Source of the DNA: Staphylococcus hyicus
GTDB lineage: Bacteria; Bacillota; Bacilli; Staphylococcales; Staphylococcaceae
Assembly (NCBI RefSeq): GCF_000816085.1
Contig: NZ_CP008747.1
Location: forward strand, 1,736,001-1,800,000
Length of the DNA: 64,000 nt
Direction of reading: 5' to 3'
Positions 29,901 to 36,807 of this stretch are shown here, in pieces. Each line of letters opens with the position of its first letter. Positions within the stretch are counted from its first letter, which is position 1. The notes under the pieces were generated by a model. It worked only from the letters and a program-made list of their open reading frames with translations, searched no databases and was not told where the DNA came from. A program made the position numbers and the translations under genes.

Positions 29901-30012
29901 ATTTGAGCTCATATACTTTACCTCTTTCAATGCACCTTCAAACATACCTTTTCTACAAATTCTAATGCGCTTGATTTTCACAATTCAAGGCAGTGTTTTT
30001 TTACACTTAATT

Positions 30013-30068
30013 GTTAAAGATTAATTAATATAGAATTAATGTTTTCGTATAAAATTATCATTTATAAT
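30013..30068 (+). promoter_or_regulatory. Candidate SaeR-controlled promoter of the SCIN-like gene
   Basis: GTTAA (30013-30017), six nt, ATTAA (30024-30028): one mismatch from the SaeR direct repeat GTTAAN6GTTAA. TATAAA (30048-30053) and TATAAT (30063-30068) are possible -10 elements; with the first, the repeat overlaps the -35 region. Confidence 0.55.
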
Positions 30069-30118
30069 GAATTTGTAAGCAAAATCAAATCAACAAGACA
30101 AAAGGAGTTTATTCATCA

Positions 30119-30478
30119 ATGAACATGAAATCACTTATTATTACAGGGTTTGCTGCTACAATGTTAGCAACTTCAGCTTTTTCAACTGTGGGGGCAGGCG
30201 ATGCACAAGCAAATACTGAAGCGAAAGTTAATACAACTAATGAGTATCTTAACAAGCAAATGGAAAAGGAATTAAAAGAATTATACGATAAAATAAATGT
30301 TAAACTTTTATCATCTGTAAGCCAACCTACGTATTTCAAACGTGAATTATCAGCTGCAAAATTTAAAGCTAGAATAGCGTTAAAAAAGAAAAACTATAGT
30401 CTAATGGCCCAATCAAAAGGTGAATTAGAAAGACTTTACGATCAGTTAGCACGCACAATGTACCCTGATAACTACTAA
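30119..30478 (+). CDS. Secreted SCIN-like complement inhibitor
   Basis: A 119-residue protein with a signal peptide (basic MNMK, hydrophobic core, likely cleavage after DAQA near residue 31) and an all-helical mature part of about 88 residues. From TTNEYLNKQMEKELKEL onward it lines up with mature staphylococcal complement inhibitor (SCIN), as I remember it, without gaps. Shared features include NEY, ELK, the NV turn, YxKR, ALKxK, an M-x-x-x-K helix and a terminal Tyr region. SCIN binds C3b and freezes the C3 convertases on the bacterial surface. It has its own terminator and a SaeR-type repeat upstream. No phage genes surround it. AAGGAG is 11 nt from the ATG; a second in-frame ATG lies two codons later. 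Confidence 0.82.
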   Translation: MNMKSLIITGFAATMLATSAFSTVGAGDAQANTEAKVNTTNEYLNKQMEKELKELYDKINVKLLSSVSQPTYFKRELSAAKFKARIALKKKNYSLMAQSKGELERLYDQLARTMYPDNY

Positions 30479-30512
30479 ATTTAAATACTTTTTTGACCTT
30501 TAAAATGGAATC

Positions 30513-30558
30513 AAAAAAAACAACGCTTGTTAAATGTTTAGCAAGCGTTGTTTTTTTT
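30513..30558 (+). terminator. Intrinsic terminator after the SCIN-like gene
   Basis: AAACAACGCTTG pairs with CAAGCGTTGTTT and is followed by eight T. Confidence 0.92.
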
Positions 30559-30766
30559 GCAGAGAACGTATACAAAATTGTATTAACAACGTTCCACCCC
30601 TCATTTAAACAGTGTGCAATTTTTATTGACATGACAATCACATACTATTTATGCTATTGTGGAATCGATATAATTATTTTTTATAAATGATTTTGAGAAG
30701 CAGGACAGCGTATCGTTTTAGTAGGTCATCTTATTGAAAAATTACATATCAGAAAGGGGTGTTTTT

Positions 30767-32005
30767 TTGAAATTTGTAGAACTTGCACCAGATGAATATC
30801 ATCAATATATCAACTCACATTTTAAACAATATACACAGTCTATAGAACATTTTAATGCTAGGCATAAAAACGGCCAACACGTTGCATTATTAGGGGTTAA
30901 AAATGATAATGATGACATCGTCGCTGCAGGACTATTTACATCTGCGCCATTACTTAAGTACTTTAATTATGTTTATAGCCACCGTGGTCCCGTTTTAGAT
31001 TATAAAGACACAAAATTGGTGGAATTCTATTTTCGTGAACTTAAAAACTATTTCAAAAAAAGACACACAATTTTTATGCTAATCGATCCATATATCATGC
31101 GTTATATCCGTGATTTCAAAGGAAATATAATAAAAGAAGGCAATGTTTCTGCATTAATTGAGACATTAAAAAAACTGAATTATCAACATCAAGGGTTTTC
31201 CACAGGGTATTCAGAATTAAGCCAAGCCAGATGGTTAGCTATCTTAGATTTAAAAGACAAAGCGCCATCTAAATTATTAAAGAATATGGAATATAATACT
31301 GCGCATAGCATTAAAAAGGCCCTTCAGATGGGTGTTAAAGTAAAAACACTGTCGATAGATGATATTGACGATTTTTATGCACTTTATCGTAAAGCTGAAA
31401 TCAAACACGGATTTTCATTATTTACAAAATCGTATTTAAAACAGTTTGTAACGAGTTATCCAAACATTACATCAATGCAATTAGCCTATATTCATTTAAA
31501 CGAACATATCAATATTTTAAAAACGAAGGCACACGACCTCGACATTAAAATCAAAACACAGCTAGAAAATCAAGCGCAACCTCTATCAAAGAAAAAACAA
31601 AATAAATTAAAAGAACAACAGATTATTTATGATAAATTGCAAGAAAATATTACAATAGCAAATCAATTACAATCGAAACATGGCAATACACTCCATTTAG
31701 CTGCCGCAATATTTGCGGAAACAAAAGATGAACTTGTGTATCTTTTCAGTGGCTCAAATCCTGAATTTAATAAATTTATGGGCAGTTATGTTTTACAGTG
31801 GCATATGATTCAACATGCGAAAACACAACATATTGACCGCTATAACTTTTATGGCATTACTGGTGATTTTACCCCTAATGCTGAAGATTATGGTGTGTTA
31901 CAGTTCAAAAAAGGATTTGGCGGGTATATCGAGGAACTGGTTGGAGACTTTATATGTGTCACTAATCCACTTCTTTATCGTATCTATCAACTTAAAAATA
32001 AATAA
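30767..32005 (+). CDS. FemABX-family aminoacyltransferase (FmhA/FmhC-like)
   Basis: FemABX enzymes use aminoacyl-tRNA to add glycine or serine to the pentapeptide side chain of lipid II and thus build the interpeptide bridge. The 412-residue protein has the family N-terminus KFVELAPDEYHQYINSHF, two GNAT-like halves, and the inserted coiled-coil arm (about residues 235-305, with LSKKKQNKLKEQQ). The C-terminal YNFYGITGDFTPNAEDYGVLQFKKGF block is diagnostic. The start is a TTG at 30767 behind AGAAAGGGG; an upstream in-frame TTG (30734) has no ribosome site. It is more like the accessory FmhA/FmhC (serine-adding or lysostaphin-immunity type) than FemA/FemB, but the substrate cannot be read. Confidence 0.88.
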   Translation: MKFVELAPDEYHQYINSHFKQYTQSIEHFNARHKNGQHVALLGVKNDNDDIVAAGLFTSAPLLKYFNYVYSHRGPVLDYKDTKLVEFYFRELKNYFKKRHTIFMLIDPYIMRYIRDFKGNIIKEGNVSALIETLKKLNYQHQGFSTGYSELSQARWLAILDLKDKAPSKLLKNMEYNTAHSIKKALQMGVKVKTLSIDDIDDFYALYRKAEIKHGFSLFTKSYLKQFVTSYPNITSMQLAYIHLNEHINILKTKAHDLDIKIKTQLENQAQPLSKKKQNKLKEQQIIYDKLQENITIANQLQSKHGNTLHLAAAIFAETKDELVYLFSGSNPEFNKFMGSYVLQWHMIQHAKTQHIDRYNFYGITGDFTPNAEDYGVLQFKKGFGGYIEELVGDFICVTNPLLYRIYQLKNK

Positions 32006-32011
32006 AAACAA

Positions 32012-32044
32012 GCCACCTTATCACGTAAAAAGTGACAAGGTGGC
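32012..32044 (+). terminator. Hairpin after the FemABX-family gene
   Basis: GCCACCTTATCAC pairs with GTGACAAGGTGGC with one bulge; the T-run is weak (GCTTTCATTTT). Confidence 0.7.
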
Positions 32045-32409
32045 GCTTTCATTTTGGGTACTTTATAAAAATAAGATACCTATCGCAATGATTAACACGA
32101 TGATACCTATGAAATAGTTTAAAAACGTGCGCAGTTTAATTATCGTTCATTTATCCGTCATAGATTATCCTTAGTAAAAAGTTGCTTTAACACTAACGCG
32201 CATCCTATCATTACGGTGATGCCAATAATACCTTTAATGCATTCTGAAGGTGTTGTTCTTCTAATTTTAATATGTATTTTTACCATAATTTTAAAGTAAA
32301 TTCATCTTTATTAGAGTTGGATTCCTCCTTAAATAGCCCCCTTTACAATAATTAATATGAGTGCATATTAATATAGCGAAAAATACAATATTTTATTTTT
32401 AAGGCGTTG
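32045..32409. other. Interval with possible tiny hydrophobic peptides on the minus strand
   Basis: No clear gene. A 42-codon minus-strand ORF (32286-32158, starting MVKIHIKIRRTTPSE, then a membrane segment) has no evident ribosome site. A further frame without a start codon, ending ILFL at 32063, has a similar IKLR-then-membrane layout. They may be remnants of tandem small membrane peptides or chance. Confidence 0.3.
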
Positions 32410-33270
32410 TCATTTCATTTGTTCTAAACCTGATACAATCTCGCCTTTTTCATATTGATGTTGATCTATGAACTGTATCTTCATCGACTTTCCTCTCGTG
32501 TAATTGATATCTGTCATTACTTGAAAATGGATATGTGGTTCTGTCGTGTGACCGCTATTACCACATAGCGCAAGTCGATCACCTTGTTTAACTTTATCAC
32601 CTGTCTTCACGCGTAAAGAGTGATACTTTAAATGTGCAATAAGACTATATTCATTTTCACGATGTTTTAATATTACATAGTTCCCTAATGGGTTTTGCTC
32701 GTCTACAACACCGGGTTGAAAGTCTTCCTTATCATCATGAGCTACCACCACTTCACCATCATATGGCGCTATTACAGGCGCGCCATAACAATAATAATGT
32801 TCTAATTGACTGCCATCGTCACGATACGTACGTCCATCTTTCATGATAACTAAATCATACGCATAGCGTTGTGATTCATTAGGATGATGATAATTTAATA
32901 ACGTATTGTCGCCACCCCAAAAAATATAAAATTCATTTTCTATCGGCATAATATATTGATTGAACGTTTTTAATACATGTGATGGCTCTGTATCTATTGG
33001 TAGAAGTAATATTGACGTAATTTCATATTGGTGAAAAGTCATGCTAATCCCCGCATCACGGTTGGAACTGTACCATACCGCTTCACCGTTACCTTCATTA
33101 AAGCGATCGAGATAAATGTCACTCTTACCGTAATGTTTACAATAATATTTAAATAGTTTTTTAAATGCTCTATAGCTTATATGTGATTGTAGTGATTTAG
33201 AAAATCGTTTATATAAATATTTCGCTCTTTTTTGATGTATAACCTCATTAATCTCAAAAATAGTGAACAT
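32410..33270 (-). CDS. M23 (lysostaphin-type) peptidase-like protein lacking a signal peptide
   Basis: C-terminal M23 domain (about residues 135-265): APYDGEVVVAHDD, GNYVILKH, EYSLIAHLKYHSLRVKTGDKVKQGDRLALCGNSGHTTEPHIHFQV. The second zinc motif HIH is intact. Where M23 peptidases usually have HxxxD, this protein reads RYAYD, so the first histidine ligand appears replaced by Arg. No signal peptide or membrane segment is visible, so it is either cytoplasmic or not classically secreted. The N-terminal 130 residues are unrecognised. The frame opens at 33318, but the ATG at 33270 follows AAAAGGAG and gives 286 residues. Peptidase activity is therefore doubtful. Confidence 0.75.
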   Translation of the reverse strand: MFTIFEINEVIHQKRAKYLYKRFSKSLQSHISYRAFKKLFKYYCKHYGKSDIYLDRFNEGNGEAVWYSSNRDAGISMTFHQYEITSILLLPIDTEPSHVLKTFNQYIMPIENEFYIFWGGDNTLLNYHHPNESQRYAYDLVIMKDGRTYRDDGSQLEHYYCYGAPVIAPYDGEVVVAHDDKEDFQPGVVDEQNPLGNYVILKHRENEYSLIAHLKYHSLRVKTGDKVKQGDRLALCGNSGHTTEPHIHFQVMTDINYTRGKSMKIQFIDQHQYEKGEIVSGLEQMK

Positions 33271-33400
33271 TAGAAACTCCTTTTCTATCATTATTACGAC
33301 CTTATGCATTATTGTCATTTAATAAGAAAATCATGTTTTACTTATAAAAGGTTAAAAAAATATGATACCATTATTTTATATGATAACAGAGGGTGTCTCA

Positions 33401-33715
33401 ATGAATAAGATGAAAAATGAATCATTACAAGTTCTCGCTTCAATGCTCATTATTAATGCGAATTATGTACATGGTACACTCTATTTAAAAGAAGATGGTG
33501 TACATTTTAAAGCTAACGGCCTTTTAGCTGACAAAGAAATACGTTCTCATTTTTTATTCAATGAGATTCAACATATCAAATTTGGATTCTCATTTAAACC
33601 TTATCGCATTGTCATAAAGACGTTTAGCGATGAAGCTTATATTTTTGATTTTGTAGCTAAACAAGAAGGTAAAGCATTGGTTCAAGCTGTAAAACAAAAC
33701 CTATCACGTGCATGA
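33401..33715 (+). CDS. Small PH/GRAM-like domain protein
   Basis: A 104-residue soluble protein without a signal peptide or membrane segment. From about residue 20 it reads like a beta-rich bacterial PH/GRAM domain: GTLYLKEDGVHFKANG, then HFLFNEIQHIKFGF and YRIVIKTFSDEAYIFDF, with a terminal helix EGKALVQAVKQNL. Such domains often bind lipids or partner proteins, but nothing specific can be said. The ATG at 33401 has GAGGGTG upstream, better than the upstream ATG at 33362. It is divergent from the M23-like gene. Confidence 0.7.
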   Translation: MNKMKNESLQVLASMLIINANYVHGTLYLKEDGVHFKANGLLADKEIRSHFLFNEIQHIKFGFSFKPYRIVIKTFSDEAYIFDFVAKQEGKALVQAVKQNLSRA

Positions 33716-33757
33716 TGTATGCGCCATTAATACATGACACATCATTAATTCATATAG

Positions 33758-33793
33758 AAAGGCTAAGCACGATGATTGTGCTTAGCCTTTTTA
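33758..33793. terminator. Terminator between converging genes
   Basis: AAAGGCTAAGCAC and GTGCTTAGCCTTT form a perfect stem followed by TTATG; it can serve both the PH-like gene and yfcE. Confidence 0.9.
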
Positions 33794-33824
33794 TGCTTAA
33801 AATATAGATGATGTTCGTTCGATT

Positions 33825-34325
33825 TTAATAGTTGAATGGCACTGTACTTAAAATAGTATGCTGGCGATTACGGAAGTTCAGTGTTCCTTCACCATTATCT
33901 AATTTGATTTCAGCGTATGTTTCTTCTTCATTACTACGTGAATGTGTGATACTACCTGGATTAATGACATGAATCCCATGAGTGAGCTCATAACGCGCGA
34001 CATGCGTGTGACCGTAAAACGCAAACGCTGCACCCTGGTCTTTCGCATATTGTGCTAAGTTGTCACGCTCTTGATTAACCCCGAACCGGTGACCATGAGT
34101 ATAAAAAAATGTTACACCTTGAAGCGTAAAGATTTCATCTTCCGGAAATTCCGGATAAAAATCCATATTCCCTTTAACACGTCGATAAAGACTTAATTCA
34201 GTGTCATTATACGTAAATTCAGAATCACCTAAATGAATAAATGTATCTGCGTCATCATGTTTATCGTAGATTTCGTGTAAAATACCTGTTTCCGAATGAT
34301 TGTCACTTACGAGTATTAATTTCAT
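33825..34325 (-). CDS. YfcE/MJ0936-family metallophosphoesterase
   Basis: Small calcineurin-like phosphodiesterase with two metal ions; natural substrate unknown. The metal-binding motifs are in order: SDNHS at residues 7-11, HLGDSE near residue 31, KGNMD near residue 49, THGHRFG near residue 74 and YGHTHVARY near residue 98. At 166 residues it is the usual size for this single-domain family. Its start overlaps the rdgB stop by 1 nt, and rdgB follows murI closely, so the three likely form one unit, as in S. aureus. Confidence 0.93.
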   Translation of the reverse strand: MKLILVSDNHSETGILHEIYDKHDDADTFIHLGDSEFTYNDTELSLYRRVKGNMDFYPEFPEDEIFTLQGVTFFYTHGHRFGVNQERDNLAQYAKDQGAAFAFYGHTHVARYELTHGIHVINPGSITHSRSNEEETYAEIKLDNGEGTLNFRNRQHTILSTVPFNY

Positions 34326-34909
34326 TATGAATTTATCCCTTCCATGTACGCTTGGAGTTGATCAATAGCGCGTCGTCTGTGTGAAATTTGAGACTTCTCT
34401 TCTGCAGATAATTGTGCCATTGTTTTATTTTTATCTGGGACATAGAAGATAGGGTCATAGCCAAAACCATTCTCACCAATACGCGCAAGTGTAATTTCAC
34501 CATCAACGGTGCCTTTGAAAGTATGCGTATCACCCTCAGCTGTCGTCATACTTATAACGCATACAAAGCGCGCGGCACGGTCTATTGTATCCTCTAACAA
34601 ATGTAGCACTTTATCTATATTGGCATGATCGTCTTTATCTTCACCTGCAAAACGTGCGGAATAAACTCCGGGTGCACCATTCAATGCAGCAACTTCTAAA
34701 CCACTATCATCCGCTATAACCGTTTTATTCAAAGCCTTGGCTGCCGCTTCAGATTTTAAACGTGCATTCTCCTCAAATGTCGTTCCTGTTTCTTCAACAT
34801 CAAAGTCTTCTAGCAGTTCATTAATCCCGATTACATTATAACCCGAAAATATTACTTTAAAATCATTAATTTTCCCTTTGTTCGACGACGCAATTACAAT
34901 ATCAGTCAT
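34325..34909 (-). CDS. rdgB: XTP/dITP diphosphatase (RdgB/HAM1)
   Basis: Nucleotide-pool cleaning enzyme that hydrolyses XTP, ITP and dITP to monophosphates, preventing incorporation of deaminated purines. Family signatures are IASSNKGKINDF near residue 6, TFEENARLKSEAAA near residue 44, the catalytic VIADDSGLEV near residue 65, FGYDPIF near residue 148 and SHRRRAI near the end. The length of 194 residues is normal. It is separated by 3 nt from murI and overlaps yfcE by 1 nt. Confidence 0.96.
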   Translation of the reverse strand: MTDIVIASSNKGKINDFKVIFSGYNVIGINELLEDFDVEETGTTFEENARLKSEAAAKALNKTVIADDSGLEVAALNGAPGVYSARFAGEDKDDHANIDKVLHLLEDTIDRAARFVCVISMTTAEGDTHTFKGTVDGEITLARIGENGFGYDPIFYVPDKNKTMAQLSAEEKSQISHRRRAIDQLQAYMEGINS

Positions 34910-34912
34910 ATC

Positions 34913-35722
34913 TTAACCCTCCTGGCCTAATTGAATTCTTTCAACTTTAACATGCTTGTATTTTAACCATTCTTTGATAATAAATTCAATATGAGTGGTG
35001 CGACCATTCGCAAAAAAGCGGTGCTTTGGATTGGGGTTATAGTGTGCATGTTCATGACTAAATGTAAGCAATGCACTGACTTCACGCGCCGTTTCCAATC
35101 CAGATGAAATCACTGTTTTTGCACGATTAAAATACTCATTAATTGGTTGGAAAAGTAAAGGATAATGCGTGCATCCTAAAATCACAGTATCCGCTTTAAT
35201 ATTTCGCCAACGCTTTAAAGTTTGATGTATCACAATACTTGTAATAGTAGGATCTTTATATTTGAGTTCTTCAACTAACGGCACAAATCCTGGACACGCC
35301 ACCCCATGTACTTCTACATTAGGATTGATACGCTTTATATGTTGTCTATACGCTTCGGATTTAATCGTTCCTTCTGTTCCTAATACAAGTACACTATGAT
35401 TGTCAGTTGTCATAATGGCTGTTCGCGCACCTGGCTCAATAACCCCGATCACAGGTATTTTAAGCTGCTTTTGTAGTGGCTCTAACGCAACGGCTGTCGC
35501 GGTATTACATGCGATGACAAGCATTTTAATATCATATTGTGTTAAATAGTTCGCCATTTCAATTGTAAATTGACGCACTTCTTCTTGAGATCTAGGACCA
35601 TAAGGACAACGGCTCACATCACCGAGATAATAAATCGTTTCGTTTGGTAATTGTCGCATGATTTCTTTTGCAACTGTGAGACCTCCTACTCCCGAATCTA
35701 TGACGCCGATAGGTCTCTCCAT
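34913..35722 (-). CDS. murI: Glutamate racemase
   Basis: Makes D-glutamate for peptidoglycan by cofactor-independent racemisation. The two catalytic cysteines lie in [11 protein letters not shown] near residue 72 and LGCTHYPLL near residue 184; [14 protein letters not shown] opens the protein. The frame runs further upstream to 35815, but the ATG at 35722 has AGGATG at suitable distance and gives 269 residues starting [11 protein letters not shown], as in S. aureus. It heads the murI-rdgB-yfcE group. Confidence 0.97.
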   Translation of the reverse strand: MERPIGVIDSGVGGLTVAKEIMRQLPNETIYYLGDVSRCPYGPRSQEEVRQFTIEMANYLTQYDIKMLVIACNTATAVALEPLQKQLKIPVIGVIEPGARTAIMTTDNHSVLVLGTEGTIKSEAYRQHIKRINPNVEVHGVACPGFVPLVEELKYKDPTITSIVIHQTLKRWRNIKADTVILGCTHYPLLFQPINEYFNRAKTVISSGLETAREVSALLTFSHEHAHYNPNPKHRFFANGRTTHIEFIIKEWLKYKHVKVERIQLGQEG

Positions 35723-35919
35723 ATTCTTCATCCTATTCTTTTTATACTTGTTGTACATTTTATCATACACCGCATATGTTGATAAGTCACATAGATTACA
35801 TTCATTGTACGCCACACTATTAGAAAGAATTCGCTCAAGATGTATGTGAGATAATACTATAACGTTAATGTGTTTGTCCTTTTCCTTGTAATCTAAAACT
35901 TCATTATCATTTTGATATA

Positions 35920-35949
35920 AAAAAGCGGAGACAAAATGCCTCCGCTTTA
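35920..35949 (-). terminator. Intrinsic terminator after sdhB
   Basis: Minus-strand AAAGCGGAGGC pairs with TCTCCGCTTT and is followed by TTTATATC. Confidence 0.88.
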
Positions 35950-35961
35950 ACTATTGTGCCA

Positions 35962-36807
35962 TTAGTCAACTTTATGGTCTGAACCAAAGAATGACTTGAA
36001 CATGTGGAATGATGTTTCACGATTAAGTGCAGCAATCGATGTTGTTAACGGAATGCCTTTTGGACATGCTTGCACACAGTTTTGTGAATTACCACACGCT
36101 TGTAAACCACCTTGGTCCATTAATGCATCAAGGCGTTCATCTTTCGTCATCGCACCGGTTGGGTGTAAATTAAATAATCGTACTTGAGAAATTGCCTGTG
36201 CACCGACAAAATTATTTGAAGGTGTCACATTCGGGCATACTTCTAAACACACTCCGCAAGTCATACATTTAGATAACTCATAAGCAGTTTGACGTTTCTT
36301 CTCTGGCATACGTGGTCCAGGACCTAAATCGTATGTCCCATCAACAGGAATCCATGCTTTCATACGTTTTAAATTATCAAACATACGAGAACGATCCACT
36401 TGTAAATCACGAATCACCGGGAACGTGTTCATTGGTTCAATACGGATAGGTTGCTCTAATTGGTCTACGATAGTCGAACAAGATTGACGCGCACGCCCAT
36501 TAATGACCATAGAACATGCACCACAAACTTCTTCAAGACAGTTCATATCCCAAGTCACTGGCGTTGTTTTCTCACCTTTATCGTTGATAGGATTACGACG
36601 AATTTCCATTAAACACGCGATAATATTTAAATTTTCACGATACGGAATTTCAAAACCTTCTTCGTATGGTTTTGAATTTGCATTATCTTGACGTTTAATA
36701 ACTAATTTTATAGTTTTATGATGTTTGTTCGTTGATTGCTGATGTTGTCCTTCATTCGTTGTAGAGGCTTGTGTATTGTTTGAAATGTTTTCTTTTGTTT
36801 CAACCAT
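35962..36807 (-). CDS. sdhB: Succinate dehydrogenase iron-sulfur subunit
   Basis: Carries electrons from FAD of SdhA to menaquinone via three iron-sulfur clusters on the inner face of the membrane. The [2Fe-2S] ligands are in CLEEVCGACSMVINGRARQSC (about residues 90-110). The later clusters use CMTCGVCLEVCPN (about 187-199) and CGNSQNCVQACPKGIP (about 237-252). An unusually Gln/Asn/Thr-rich N-terminal extension of about 30 residues precedes the ferredoxin fold. It overlaps sdhA by 1 nt and ends the sdhCAB operon. Confidence 0.97.
   Translation of the reverse strand: MVETKENISNNTQASTTNEGQHQQSTNKHHKTIKLVIKRQDNANSKPYEEGFEIPYRENLNIIACLMEIRRNPINDKGEKTTPVTWDMNCLEEVCGACSMVINGRARQSCSTIVDQLEQPIRIEPMNTFPVIRDLQVDRSRMFDNLKRMKAWIPVDGTYDLGPGPRMPEKKRQTAYELSKCMTCGVCLEVCPNVTPSNNFVGAQAISQVRLFNLHPTGAMTKDERLDALMDQGGLQACGNSQNCVQACPKGIPLTTSIAALNRETSFHMFKSFFGSDHKVD

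Larger units (their letters stand above)
28566..30012. other. Long gene-poor interval (about 1.4 kb)
   Basis: No convincing gene. Short open frames here lack ribosome sites or cross terminators. The stretch holds a hairpin (28615-28643), two minus-strand terminators that look like small-RNA ends (28966-29030 and 29844-29900) and a 13-bp inverted repeat (29594-29628) beside a 27-codon hydrophobic ORF. In S. aureus the equivalent interval carries toxin and immune-evasion genes, so decayed sequence is plausible, but I could not recognise any remnant. Confidence 0.5.

Noticed and set aside
29799..29981. 60-codon minus-strand frame
   Set aside because: A strong terminator (29844-29877) lies inside it, so it would not be fully transcribed; kept only as a small-RNA candidate.
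28435..30118. Genomic island inserted at tRNA-Arg
   Set aside because: No integrase, no direct repeat of the tRNA 3' end and no phage genes were found, so there is no support for integration.
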